Of a stretch of DNA of 64,000 nt, positions 42,107 through 50,666 are shown one piece after another. Every line of letters starts with the position of its first letter. Within the stretch, counting starts at the first letter, position 1. The position numbers were made by a program, and so were the translations under genes. Under the pieces are notes generated by a model. The model saw nothing but the letters and a program-made list of their open reading frames with translations. It did no database searches and was not told the origin of the DNA. Source of the DNA: Streptomyces sp. GS7 (lineage in GTDB: Bacteria > Actinomycetota > Actinomycetes > Streptomycetales > Streptomycetaceae); NCBI RefSeq assembly GCF_009834125.1, contig NZ_CP047146.1, positions 4,209,501 to 4,273,500 of the forward strand, written 5' to 3'.

Positions 42107-43714
42107 ATGCGTACGGAGAAGGTGCCGGTGCTGGTGGTGGGGGCCGGTCCGGTCGGACTGTCGGCGGGGATGTTTCTCGCCCACTGGGGTGCCCGGCCCC
42201 TCGTCATCGACAAGCGGGACGCGGCATCGGCGCTCGCGGCGGTTCCGCGCGCGAACACGAGCCTGCGCACACTGGAGTTGCTCCGGGCGGTGGGCCTGCA
42301 GCCCGAGGTGGAGCAGTGCGGTTGGGAAGGCGGCCCGCCGATGTGCTCGGTGTTCAAGGACAGCGGGCTGGGCCGCACCCTGTATCGAGTGGGGCCACCG
42401 CCGCGGTACGCCCAACTCCTGGACACCTGCAGCCCGGTGCCTCCCCGCCGCCACCTGACGCACGATCAGGTGCAGCGCCTGGCGCTCGGGGAACTGCGCC
42501 GACGAGGCGGGGAAGCCCGGTTCGGCGTACGGCTGGTGGACCTCGTCCCGGAAGCCGACCAGGTGCGGGCCCAGGTCGTCGACGCCCGCACGGGCGAGGA
42601 GTGGGAGATCACCGCCCGCTATGTCATCGGCGCGGACGGGGCGAACAGCGCGGTCCGCGCGCGGCTGGGCATCCCCCTGTCCGACCGCGAGGTCATCGCC
42701 CGCCTCAACACCGCCTTCTTCCGCGCCGATCTCGGGCCGGTCGTCGAGGAGTGGGGCACGCACCTGTGCTTCGTCCGCAACGACGCGGTGTACGCCGCGC
42801 TGATATCGAAGAACGGGCGCGACCAGTGGTCCTCGCACCTCCTCGCGTACCCCGGCAAGCCCGAGGGCCTGGCCGAGCTGACCGAGGCCACGACCGTCGC
42901 ACTGCTGCGGGCGGCGATCGGCGACCCGGCGATCCCGATCGAGCTGCACGCCGTCAACGCCTGGGAAGCCGCCGTCGCCATGGCGTCCTCCTTCCGCGAG
43001 GGCCGGGTCTTCCTGGCCGGAGACGCCGCCCATGTGCAGAGCTCGGCGGGCGGGCTCGGCATGAACACCGGGATCCAGGACGGCCACAACCTCGCCTGGA
43101 AGATCGCCGCCGTGCTGCGCGGGCAGTTCGCACCGGCGCTCCTGGACACCTACGAGCCCGAACGCCGCGCCGCCGCCGAGGCATCCCTGGCCCTCTCCCG
43201 CAAGATGCACCGGGGCTACCAATCCCTCGACGGCGACCCGAACGACCTGTACGAGAAGGTCGCCGTCGACTACCTGCGCGGGATGATGTTCTACGGCTAC
43301 CCCGCGCCGGACAGCACCGGGGCCGCCGCCCCAGAGCACCACCTGCTGAACGACCCCGTCCGCCCCGGCCACCGCTTCCCGCACCGCTGGGTGAACACCG
43401 CCGAAACCGGCCGGGATTCCCACGAACCCGACCGCGTTTCCACCCTGGACCTGATCGGTTCGGACTGGACCCTGTTCGCCGGTTCGGACATCCCGCGCTG
43501 GCGGGCGACGGCCGCCGCCCTCGGCACGACCATGGACATGGACCTGCGCGTCCACGAACTCGGCACGGTGGACGGTGCGGTACTGGTCCGCCCCGACGGC
43601 TTCGTGGCCTGGTGCGGCACGTCCCACGCCGCCCTCCGGGCCGCACTCCGGGCGAGCGGCTGCACCGGCCGAGCCGACGCCCCACCCGTGGGGATCACGG
43701 TCTCCAGCCGGTGA
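42107..43714 (+). CDS. FAD-dependent monooxygenase (PheA/TfdB, polyketide hydroxylase type)
   Basis: 535 residues from ATG 42107. FAD motifs: VLVVGAGPVGLSAGMFLAHW, DG motif YVIGADGANSAVRARLGI, and VFLAGDAAHVQSSAGGLGMN with NTGIQDGHNLAWKIAAVLRG. A C-terminal thioredoxin-like domain (DWTLFAGSDIPRW, GAVLVRPDGFVAW) completes the phenol-hydroxylase/aromatic polyketide hydroxylase layout. It uses NAD(P)H and O2 to hydroxylate aromatic rings. The divergent MerR gene and dyad suggest induction by its substrate. Confidence 0.93.
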   Translation: MRTEKVPVLVVGAGPVGLSAGMFLAHWGARPLVIDKRDAASALAAVPRANTSLRTLELLRAVGLQPEVEQCGWEGGPPMCSVFKDSGLGRTLYRVGPPPRYAQLLDTCSPVPPRRHLTHDQVQRLALGELRRRGGEARFGVRLVDLVPEADQVRAQVVDARTGEEWEITARYVIGADGANSAVRARLGIPLSDREVIARLNTAFFRADLGPVVEEWGTHLCFVRNDAVYAALISKNGRDQWSSHLLAYPGKPEGLAELTEATTVALLRAAIGDPAIPIELHAVNAWEAAVAMASSFREGRVFLAGDAAHVQSSAGGLGMNTGIQDGHNLAWKIAAVLRGQFAPALLDTYEPERRAAAEASLALSRKMHRGYQSLDGDPNDLYEKVAVDYLRGMMFYGYPAPDSTGAAAPEHHLLNDPVRPGHRFPHRWVNTAETGRDSHEPDRVSTLDLIGSDWTLFAGSDIPRWRATAAALGTTMDMDLRVHELGTVDGAVLVRPDGFVAWCGTSHAALRAALRASGCTGRADAPPVGITVSSR

Positions 43715-43743
43715 TCCTCAGCGACGGGTGAGCGCCGGGCACC

Positions 43744-44157
43744 TCAGCGGACCGTCACGGCGACCACACGGGAGACCGAGCGGACCTTGGCGTGCTGGTC
43801 CTGCGGAGTGCGCCCTTCGAGGAGCACCGCGCGGAGCTGCAGCTGGCCGCGGTGCCTGGCCGGCACGTTGACGTTGACGGCACCACCGGCACGGCGCACG
43901 GCCTTCGAACACTTCACGGTGTGCCAGGCGCCACCCGCCTGGCGCTCCTGGACGCAGACGCGGTTGAACGAGGAGTTGTCGTCGCTCGCCTTCCCCGCGG
44001 CACGGACGTGGCCACCGGCCTTGACGGAGCGAGGGCCGGCGCTGAAAGAGAGGGAGGATTTCGCCGAGGCCGGCGCTGCGGCCAGACCCAGCGCGGTCAC
44101 CCCGACGACGGTGAGGACAACGGCACGCATCGGGCGGTGATCGCGGTGCGTCGTCAT
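43744..44157 (-). CDS. Small secreted protein (paralogue of the gene at 27.0 kb)
   Basis: 137 residues, ATG 44157 with AGGAGAGAAGAAGG. Signal peptide VVLTVVGVTALGLAAAPASA, cleaved after ASA. The mature part SLSFSAGPRSVKAGGHVRAA resembles a short beta-sandwich, with two cysteines around CVQERQAGGAWHTVKC. The GAWHTVKC block and the overall arrangement match the protein at 27022-27471. Function unknown. Confidence 0.85.
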   Translation of the reverse strand: MTTHRDHRPMRAVVLTVVGVTALGLAAAPASAKSSLSFSAGPRSVKAGGHVRAAGKASDDNSSFNRVCVQERQAGGAWHTVKCSKAVRRAGGAVNVNVPARHRGQLQLRAVLLEGRTPQDQHAKVRSVSRVVAVTVR

Positions 44158-44669
44158 CCTTCTTCTCTCCTGGGTCATCCTTCTCTCCTCAACGAGACGA
44201 TCTACGGTGGCCGGGGCGGCCCACGACCGACCACGGAGTGGCCGAGTGGCCGCACCGTCCGGGGCAATTCCTGGACCGGGCGCCGGTCGCCGCACGCTTG
44301 TGCGGCAAGTGGCAGTTCACTGACGTTACTCGGGACCGGCTCAAGGGGCCATCCCGGAGGCGAGCCAACCGTGCCGGACGGGGGGAGCGCGGCGCACCGG
44401 CGCCGTCAGCTCAGTGCCGTTCTCCGGGACCAATTCCCGTGGCGCCCGTGTCCCCGACATCCGCTTCATTTCCGTAAGACCCGCGGACAGCCGCTTTCCC
44501 GTGCCGCGGGTTTTCCGCTCTTTCCGCCCCGCGCGGTCCCCTCGCTCTCGCATCCGTATCGTACCCAGGGCGATTGCCAGGACGTTTCGATGACGACCAG
44601 TCCGTGGATTCCCGAGGTCCGGCTTTCCGAGGCGACAACCTGAACACCACCCGCCGCGTGAAAGGGGAT
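44158..44669. other. Intergenic region, about 500 bp
   Basis: No gene supported on either strand; open frames here lack protein character. It should contain the promoter of the secreted protein (left) and lies downstream of the exported amidase (right). CAGTTCACTGACGTTACTCG near 44315 is AT-richer than its surroundings. Confidence 0.45.
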
Positions 44670-45266
44670 TCAGGAGGCGGCGTGCACCAGGCGCATGTAG
44701 CGGTCCCAGTCCCACAAAGGGCCGGGGTCCGTGTGGTCGGTGCCGGGAACTTCCTCGTGCCCGATGATGTGCTCGCGGTCGAGGGGGATGTGATAGCGGC
44801 GGCATACCGCGGCGGTGAGGGCGGCTGATTTCTCGTAGAGGCTGTCGGTGAACCATCGGGGTTCGTCGACTTTCCCTTCGTGCTCCACGCCGATGCTGCG
44901 CCAGTTGTACGCGGTGTTGCCGGAGTGCCAGGCGACGTCGTGCTCCCGTACGCATTGGGCGAGGTAGCCGTCGTCGGACCGCAGTGTGTAATGCGCGGAG
45001 GCGTGATAGCCGGGGCGGGCGAAGAGCATCAGGGTGTCGGGAAACGTCTCCTGCGTGACGTGCACGATCACCATCTGCACCGGGTGCGCGGCCGGCCGGT
45101 TGGCGGGGGTGTAATTGGTGATGTTCGCGGGGACCCACTGCGCCTGGGGATAGCCGGAGGATGTCGGGGTCTCGGACGGCGGACCGGAACAGGCCGTGCC
45201 GGCGGCGAGTGCCGCCACACCGGTGAGCAGATGCCGTCTGCTGAGAGAGTGCCCGTCGCGCGTCAT
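44670..45266 (-). CDS. Exported N-acetylmuramoyl-L-alanine amidase (Amidase_2 family)
   Basis: 198 residues. Twin-arginine signal (LSRRHLLTGVAALAAGTACS) with a cysteine that could be lipidated. The catalytic domain has zinc ligand His in MVIVHVTQETF, RSIGVEHEGKVDEP, and the C-terminal GHEEVPGTDHTDPGPLWDW with the second histidine and the Asp/Cys position typical of Amidase_2/PGRP. It cleaves the amide between muramic acid and peptide in peptidoglycan. Its start is 22 bp downstream of the DUF2127 gene stop, so they may be co-transcribed. Confidence 0.9.
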   Translation of the reverse strand: MTRDGHSLSRRHLLTGVAALAAGTACSGPPSETPTSSGYPQAQWVPANITNYTPANRPAAHPVQMVIVHVTQETFPDTLMLFARPGYHASAHYTLRSDDGYLAQCVREHDVAWHSGNTAYNWRSIGVEHEGKVDEPRWFTDSLYEKSAALTAAVCRRYHIPLDREHIIGHEEVPGTDHTDPGPLWDWDRYMRLVHAAS

Positions 45267-45288
45267 CGTGGCCCCGTCCTCTCCTCGG

Positions 45289-46137
45289 TCATTTCCCGGC
45301 CGGGCCGGGGAGCACCCGTTCCAGCGCTTCCCAACTGCTGTCCCGTTCCCGCTCGGCGGCTTCCGCGCGCCCGCCGCCGCGCAGGCCGAAGAGCCGTTTG
45401 GCGAAGAGGAGATACGCCACCACCGCCAGGTTGATGATCAGGGTGAGGACCTTGGTGACGGTGACCCGGGAGGCCAGTTCGTAGACCTCCGGGACCAGCA
45501 GCACCGTCGTGGCCACGAAGGTGAGGTATTCCGCCCAGCGTTTCCCGTACCAGAGGCCGACCGCTTCGACGCCCTCCAGCAGCGCGTACGCGGCGAGGAC
45601 CAGCCCGATCACCCACAACGTCGACGAGCGCACCGTGAACGCCTTGGTGACTTCGCCCAGTAGCCCCTGCCGGGTGCCGCCGGCGCCGCCCAGGCCGTTC
45701 TGCAGAAGGTCCATGAACCGGTAGAACGGTGCTCGCAGACTTGCGCGTTTGTCGGCGAAGAGGAGCACGCCGACGGCGAGTGCGCCCAGCACCACGAAGT
45801 GCAGGAGCCGGTCGAGGGCGATCAGGCGCAGCACGTAGCGGTCGCGCAGCGGCTTGCCGCGCAGCGGGAGGGCGATCTCGTCGCGACCGGGCGGGAAGGT
45901 GCGGTCGGGACGCTCCGGCGGGGACTGCGGCACCCAGGCATCGCACCGCAGACAGCGGTGCCAGCGCAGCCCGCCTCCGCCGTCGCGCACGACCAGTCCG
46001 TCGCCGGGCCGCACGCGCGCCGCGTCCACGCCTTCGAGATGGTGACCGTGCAGGGCGCATCCGAGGAGCTCGTAACGCAACCGCCGCTTGTCCGCGCCCG
46101 TTCCGGGCACCGGCACCGGCTCGTGATCGTCCGCCAT
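45289..46137 (-). CDS. DUF2127 membrane protein with zinc-ribbon-like motif
   Basis: 282 residues from ATG 46137 with GAGAGGAACCC. The N-terminal 75 residues are hydrophilic with HRCLRCDAW (one CxxC pair). Four membrane segments follow (LLHFVVLGALAVGVLLFAD; VIGLVLAAYALLEGVEAVGL; LTFVATTVLLVPEVYELA; LTLIINLAVVAYLLFA), matching the DUF2127 family. Role unknown. Likely operon with the exported amidase downstream. Confidence 0.82.
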   Translation of the reverse strand: MADDHEPVPVPGTGADKRRLRYELLGCALHGHHLEGVDAARVRPGDGLVVRDGGGGLRWHRCLRCDAWVPQSPPERPDRTFPPGRDEIALPLRGKPLRDRYVLRLIALDRLLHFVVLGALAVGVLLFADKRASLRAPFYRFMDLLQNGLGGAGGTRQGLLGEVTKAFTVRSSTLWVIGLVLAAYALLEGVEAVGLWYGKRWAEYLTFVATTVLLVPEVYELASRVTVTKVLTLIINLAVVAYLLFAKRLFGLRGGGRAEAAERERDSSWEALERVLPGPAGK

Positions 46138-46361
46138 GGGTTCCTCTCGTCGCACCCGGGTCCGGGGGCCGTCGCCTGCCGGCGGCAGGCGCGCAGGTGC
46201 CCGCCGCCAGTGTGGGCGACGGGACCTGGCGAATCGGGGAACCCGGGGCGCGTCATGCGGCTGTGTTGCCTGGCGCCGTGTGCGTGGTCCGGGGGCCGGC
46301 CTGTGCGGTGCGGCCCGGCGGTTCCCGACGGGAGGGGAGCGGCGGCGGCCGGGGGGCGCCG

Positions 46362-46940
46362 TCAGGTCCGGGGGGCCGTGGTGAGCTGGGTGAGGGTGGT
46401 GTGGGTGAGGTGGCGGGCGTAGGCGGGGTCGAGGAGACCGGGGCGGAAGAGGATCCGGTACATCATCGGCGCCACGAGGTGGTCGAGGACGATGTCCAGT
46501 TCGGGTGCCGGCTCGCCTCGTTCGGCGGCGCGGCAAAGGAGCGTGGTGATCTGCTCCGCGGCGTAGGCGGAGCACCGGCCGGCGTTGGACCCCTCACGGT
46601 CGCCGGCGAGGGCGTCTTGGATGTACGCGCGCCCGGCGGCCGAGGACATCTCCTCCAGCCATTGCACCGCCCACGTTTCGAGGTCGTCGGGCAGGTTGCC
46701 GAGGTCGGCGGGTGGCCCCTCCGGCCGCAGCCGCTCCACCGCCACATCGGACAACAGCTGCTGCAGGTCGCCCCAGCGCCGGTAGATGGTCGAGGGAGTG
46801 ACATCGGCGCGTGCGGCGATGAGGGGCACGGTGAGGGCCGCACGGCCCTGTTCGGCTTCGAGTTCGCGTACGGCTTGGTGCACGGACTGCTGAACGCGTG
46901 CGCTTCTGCCGCCCGGGCGGGCCTTCGGCTTGGCTCCCAT
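46362..46940 (-). CDS. TetR family transcriptional regulator
   Basis: 192 residues. HTH: AALTVPLIAARADVTPSTIY then RRWGDLQQLLSDV, followed by an all-helical ligand domain of the TetR_C type. A site AAGC-N9-GCGTTAA lies 10-29 bp before its ATG, and two more copies in inverted orientation lie in front of the divergent amidase/MBL-hydrolase pair at 48.7 kb. It therefore probably represses itself and those genes. It is convergent with nothing and reads away from the amidase. Confidence 0.9.
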   Translation of the reverse strand: MGAKPKARPGGRSARVQQSVHQAVRELEAEQGRAALTVPLIAARADVTPSTIYRRWGDLQQLLSDVAVERLRPEGPPADLGNLPDDLETWAVQWLEEMSSAAGRAYIQDALAGDREGSNAGRCSAYAAEQITTLLCRAAERGEPAPELDIVLDHLVAPMMYRILFRPGLLDPAYARHLTHTTLTQLTTAPRT

Positions 46941-46949
46941 CCCTCCACC

Positions 46950-46969
46950 TTAACGCTCATTTTTTGCTT
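46950..46969 (-). promoter_or_regulatory. TetR operator copy (autoregulatory)
   Basis: On the minus strand AAGC-AAAAAATGA-GCGTTAA, the same AAGC-N9-GCGTTAA pattern found twice at 48.74-48.80 kb. It directly precedes the tetR start, so binding would block its own transcription. Confidence 0.65.
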
Positions 46970-47021
46970 CAAGGGAGGGGTCGGGGGGCCCGGAGGCGCC
47001 CGGGCGGAGCTGCGCGGGGCT

Positions 47022-48449
47022 TCAGATACCGGCGGGCTGTCGAGCCATGACCGGCAGGGTGGGGGCACAGGTGCGCTCGTAGGTGCTGGCCGCGTCCAGC
47101 AGCGCGGTCTCGCCGAAGGGGCGTCCGATGAGTTGCATACCGATGGGCAGCCCGTCGTGGTCGACGCCGACCGGCAGCGAGAGCGCGGGCAGGCCGGTGA
47201 TGTTGGCGGGCGCGCAGAGGCGTACGTAGGCGTCGGCGACCGCTTCGGTCGTCCCGTCCGGCCAGGTGAAGGACTCCTGATCGCTGCGCGCGGCGGTGGC
47301 GGGGACGGTCGGTGCCGCGACGAGGTCCACCTCGCGCAGGAGTTGGGCCCATTGCCGGCGCATCAACGTGCGGGCCTGCTGTGCGCGGATGTGGTCGACG
47401 GCGGGGAGGAGCGCCCCGGCCTCCAACAGGACGCGGACGTCGGCTCCGTACCGTTCGGGGGCGGCGCGCAGGCGTGGGGCGTGGTAGGCGGTCGCTTCGG
47501 GGACCATCAGCGCCCAGTGGGTGGCCTGGACGGCGTCGGGCAGCGGAATCTGCACGTCCACGAGGTGGGCTCCGAGGCCCGCCATGTGGTCCAGGGCGGC
47601 GCGGACGGCGGCCTCTACTCCGGGGTCCACGCGGTCGAAGTAATAGGCGGTGGGGACACCTATACGGAGGCCGTCGAGCCGGTCGTGGTCCTGCGGGCGG
47701 TGACCGGTCGGCGGGCGGGATGCCGATCCGGGACCGCTGCCCGCTCCGTCCGCTGCGCGCGTGGCGATGGCGTCGAGGACGAGCCGGGCGTCGTGGACGG
47801 TGCGGGTGAGGGGGCCTACGTGGTCCAGCGACCAGGACAGCGGCGTGACCCCTTCCCGGGGAACCAGGTCGTAGGTGGGTTTGAGGCCGACGACGCCGGT
47901 CAGCGCGGCGGGGACACGGATGGAGCCGCCGGTGTCCGTACCCAGCGCGAAGGTGGCGGCTCCCGCGGCGACCGCGGCGGCCGAACCGCCGCTGGAGCCG
48001 CCCGCGGTCCGGTCCGGTGCCCAGGGATTACGGGTCTGCGGTGTGGTCAGGCCGTAGGCGAATTCGTGGGTGTGCGCCTTGCCGAGCAGTACCGCGCCCG
48101 CTTGCCCGAGGCGTGCGGCGACGATGGCGTCACGGTCGGGTATCCGGCCGGCGTCGACGGCCGAGCCGGAGGCGGTCTCCACACCGGCGGTGTCGATGAG
48201 GTCCTTGAGCGCCATGGGGATGCCGTGCAGGGGGCCGCGGCGCCGCCCGGCGGCGATCTCGCGCTCGGCCGCGGCGGCCTGGGCGCGCGCCGCATCCGCG
48301 GTGACGGTGGCGTACGCATGGTGCAGCGGTTCGGTGGCTTCGAGCCGGGCCAGGACGGAGTCGGTCAGCTCCACCGGTGACAGGCTTCCGGAGGCGATCG
48401 CGTCGGACGCCTCGGTGAGGGACATCTCGTAGGGCTGCATCGCCGTCAC
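47022..48449 (-). CDS. Amidase (amidase signature family)
   Basis: 475 residues. The Ser-cisSer-Lys machinery is complete: IPMALKDLIDTAG (Lys), RTAGGSSGGSAAAVAAGAA (Gly/Ser-rich loop with cis-Ser) and LGTDTGGSIRVPAAL (nucleophilic Ser). The family hydrolyses amides of many kinds, from GatA to herbicide-degrading enzymes. The GTG start overlaps the stop of a small GatC/AtzG-like gene (GTGA), suggesting a two-subunit enzyme. The promoter region contains a TetR dyad shared with the divergent MBL hydrolase. Confidence 0.92.
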   Translation of the reverse strand: MTAMQPYEMSLTEASDAIASGSLSPVELTDSVLARLEATEPLHHAYATVTADAARAQAAAAEREIAAGRRRGPLHGIPMALKDLIDTAGVETASGSAVDAGRIPDRDAIVAARLGQAGAVLLGKAHTHEFAYGLTTPQTRNPWAPDRTAGGSSGGSAAAVAAGAATFALGTDTGGSIRVPAALTGVVGLKPTYDLVPREGVTPLSWSLDHVGPLTRTVHDARLVLDAIATRAADGAGSGPGSASRPPTGHRPQDHDRLDGLRIGVPTAYYFDRVDPGVEAAVRAALDHMAGLGAHLVDVQIPLPDAVQATHWALMVPEATAYHAPRLRAAPERYGADVRVLLEAGALLPAVDHIRAQQARTLMRRQWAQLLREVDLVAAPTVPATAARSDQESFTWPDGTTEAVADAYVRLCAPANITGLPALSLPVGVDHDGLPIGMQLIGRPFGETALLDAASTYERTCAPTLPVMARQPAGI

Positions 48450-48640
48450 CGTCCGCTGTCGGCGCGGTAGGAGGGGGCGGGCGGGAGGTCGTCCAGGTCG
48501 AGGTCCCGGAGGCGACTGACGACGGCCAGGATGTGGTCCGCGGTGGCGGCGACGGGGGCATGGCGGTCGGCGTGCAGCGGGATTCCGGCCCGTTCGGCCG
48601 CCGCGGCGGCGCTCTGTGGAGTGTGCGGAGGTAGAGGCAT
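48446..48640 (-). CDS. Small AtzG/GatC-like amidase partner
   Basis: 64 residues from ATG 48640 (AAGGA upstream). Sequence AAAERAGIPLHADRHAPVAA followed by DHILAVVSRLRDLDLDDLPP and APSYRAD has the helix plus acidic C-terminal pattern of AtzG/GatC-type small subunits that wrap around an amidase. Coupled by GTGA overlap to the amidase gene. The assignment rests on position and pattern, since the family is short and diverse. Confidence 0.65.
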   Translation of the reverse strand: MPLPPHTPQSAAAAAERAGIPLHADRHAPVAATADHILAVVSRLRDLDLDDLPPAPSYRADSGR

Positions 48641-48737
48641 GGCGTGTGCGTCCTTCTCGTCAGGGGCGGGACACGGGAGGGGCGGGGGCGGCGCTCGACT
48701 CGCCCACCGGGAGGTGTGACGGTAGATCACCCCACAC

Positions 48738-48806
48738 CACTAAAGCAAACCAGTTGCGTTAATGCTCGCACTGGCGTACCGTTAACGCAACATCTGAGCT
48801 TTAGTG
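48738..48806. promoter_or_regulatory. Large nested dyad: paired TetR operators
   Basis: CACTAAAGC (48738-48746) and GCTTTAGTG (48798-48806) are perfect inverted arms. Inside them GTTGCGTTAA (about 48753-48762) and TTAACGCAAC (about 48782-48791) form a second perfect pair. Read as operators this gives AAGC-N9-GCGTTAA at 48743-48762 and its inverse at 48782-48801. It lies between the AtzG-like/amidase genes (left) and the MBL hydrolase (right), so one regulator can control both. Confidence 0.7.
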
Positions 48807-48850
48807 TCCGCCAGTCATCCCGCACCACCCACCAACCAAGGAGCGGCCCC

Positions 48851-49741
48851 GTGTCCACCCCCACCTGGACCATCGGCGACCTCGCCGTCCACCGCATCGA
48901 CGAGATCGCCTTCCCGCCGGAGACCGGCTCCTGGCTGCTCCCCGCCGCCACCCCCGACACCGTCGCCGCCACCCCCTGGCTGCGCCCCGACCACGCCCAT
49001 CCCGACCACCGCCTGCGCCTTTCCAGTCACACCTTCGCCATCCGCGCCGGCGAACTGCGCATCCTCGTCGACACCGGTATCGGCAACGACAAGGACCGCG
49101 CCAACCCCGCCTGGAACCATCTGCACACCACCTATCTCACCCGCCTCGAAGAGGCGGGATTCCCGCCCGACTCCATCGACCTGGTCGTGCTCACGCATCT
49201 GCACACCGACCACGTCGGCTGGAACACCCGCCTCCAGGACGGCGCGTGGATACCCACCTTCCCCCGCGCCCGGTATGTGACCGCGCGCGAGGAGTGGGAC
49301 TACTGGTCAGGCGTCGAACTGGACGCCGCCCGCCGCCAGATGTTCCGTGACTCCGTCCATCCGGTCCGTGACCACGGCCTGCTCGACGTCGTCGCCGTGC
49401 CCGCGGTCGGGACCGAGGTCGCACCCGGCGTCACCCTCATCCCCACCCCGGGGCACACTCCAGGACACCTCGCCGTCCGGCTGACCGACGCCGGCCATAC
49501 GGCGCTGATAACCGGCGACTGCATCCACCATCCCGTGCAGCTCGCCCACCCCGACCTGGACAGCTGCGTCGACATCGACCCGGCCCGCGCGGCGGCCACC
49601 CGACGCGCCCTGCTCGCCTCCCTCGCCGGGGCCGACACACTCCTGCTCGGCAGTCACTTCCCGCCGCCCACCGGGGGCTTCGTGCACGCCGACGGTTCCG
49701 CCTACCGGCTGGCCTCGAAGGCACCGGGCCATCGTTTTTAG
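48851..49741 (+). CDS. Metallo-beta-lactamase fold hydrolase (lactonase-like)
   Basis: 296 residues, GTG 48851 with AAGGAGCGG. Metal-binding motifs: LVVLTHLHTDHVGWNT (HxHxDH), PTPGHTPGHLAV, ITGDCIHH and a late LLGSHFPPPTGG histidine. The layout resembles the AttM/quorum-quenching lactonase branch, with a long loop before the HxHxDH motif. Divergent from an amidase operon with a shared TetR-type operator, so both may process the same inducer. Its stop overlaps the stop of a broken integrase on the other strand. Confidence 0.9.
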   Translation: MSTPTWTIGDLAVHRIDEIAFPPETGSWLLPAATPDTVAATPWLRPDHAHPDHRLRLSSHTFAIRAGELRILVDTGIGNDKDRANPAWNHLHTTYLTRLEEAGFPPDSIDLVVLTHLHTDHVGWNTRLQDGAWIPTFPRARYVTAREEWDYWSGVELDAARRQMFRDSVHPVRDHGLLDVVAVPAVGTEVAPGVTLIPTPGHTPGHLAVRLTDAGHTALITGDCIHHPVQLAHPDLDSCVDIDPARAAATRRALLASLAGADTLLLGSHFPPPTGGFVHADGSAYRLASKAPGHRF

Positions 49742-50345
49742 GCGGCATCAGGTAGCCGGGGAGAATCTGGGGAGATCGTTTCAGAACCACCCGCGAACCA
49801 CGCGTCCATGGCTGTCCGGCCGCGACCGTCAGCCTGCGGCATCATGTGCGCGTAGACCTTGAGCGTGATGCTCGGGTCTGAGTGGCCCAGCCACTTCGAG
49901 ACCGCCACGATGGTCTCTCGGGCATCCAGCTGCACCGAGGCGCATGTGTGCCGAAGGGCATGGAAGCCATGCTCCCGCGACTCCTCGTACTGCTTCACCT
50001 TCTGCCCCTGCCTGCGGTCCTTCCTCGGCCTGATGTAGACCTCTGGTTCGGCGATGAGACCAGCCGCGGCCAACGCAGGCTTCCACTCGCGCGCGTTCCA
50101 TGCCTCCCTGCGGATAGCGCCCCCCTGGAGGCTGTGACGGTCAAGGCGTGCGTCTGAGGAGCCCAGGCTTCACGTTCCTTCTTCGTAGACGGGGGCATAG
50201 GATTGATCCACGGCGGCGTCACCTCCCGCGCAGGATGCTGGTCAAGGTGAGCCTTCAAGCGGCTGGCGAGGTGCCGGGGCAAGGGCACATCCCGGGGTTT
50301 GCCGCCTTTGGGTGGGGCGAACGACAACTTGCTGCCGATCAAGCC
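49738..50345 (-). pseudogene. Tyrosine-type site-specific integrase, frameshifted and truncated
   Basis: The C-terminal half (from about 50125 down to 49738) holds the catalytic residues: HGFHALRHTCASVQLD (Arg), KWLGHSDPSITLKVYAHMMP (His and Tyr). The part before it (SKLSFAPPKGGKPRDVPLPR and LASRLKAHLDQHPAREVTPP) is in another frame; the two join at a run of six G at about 50119-50124. Everything N-terminal to about 50345 is missing and replaced by foreign DNA. It resembles integrases of actinomycete integrative elements. The homopolymer location means a sequencing error cannot be excluded for the frameshift, but the N-terminal loss is real. Confidence 0.75.
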
Positions 50346-50488
50346 AGCGCGAGGTCCAGCTGCGGGAACGCGCACTCGACCTCGCCACACAGGTCCACAC
50401 CCACCCCCACTGGGACAACCTCACCGGCCCCGACCTCGTCAAAGCCCGCATGAAGCTGAAGCACGTTGGCGACCTCACCGAGGGATAG
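50342..50488 (+). pseudogene. Remnant of an element-type hypothetical protein
   Basis: A start-less frame reads REVQLRERALDLATQVHTHP then HWDNLTGPDLVKARMKLKHV and stops at 50486-50488. It has the look of C-termini of short helical hypothetical proteins found on Streptomyces integrative elements. Its 5' part is lost at the junction with the integrase remnant. A strong terminator follows at once. Confidence 0.45.
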
Positions 50489-50501
50489 CGCACCTTGGCA
50501 G

Positions 50502-50536
50502 AAAGCCCCCGCCCAGGCTCCCCGGGCGGGGGCTTT
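50502..50536 (+). terminator. Strong terminator hairpin
   Basis: AAAGCCCCCGCCC (50502-50514) pairs perfectly with GGGCGGGGGCTTT (50524-50536), 14 bp after the remnant's stop, with flanking A and T runs of three: a typical rho-independent terminator for either strand. Confidence 0.8.
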
Positions 50537-50666
50537 CGCTGTCGCTGGCGATGCGAGAGAACACCGCATCACCGAGCTATAGGCCGCCGCGGTCGGACAG
50601 TTGGCCAGCGGCAGTGCCGCTATACGACTCGCGGGCCTGTACGCGCTCGGGTCCTACCAGGTTTGA

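Noticed and set aside
44238..44650. Short frames in the gap between the secreted protein and the exported amidase
   Set aside because: Composition is Arg/Ser/Pro-rich without hydrophobic periodicity or ribosome binding sites; treated as intergenic.
48738..48806. A rho-independent terminator between amidase and MBL genes
   Set aside because: The arms lie upstream of two divergent genes, are 51 bp apart and match a repeated operator pattern, so a regulatory dyad is a better reading.
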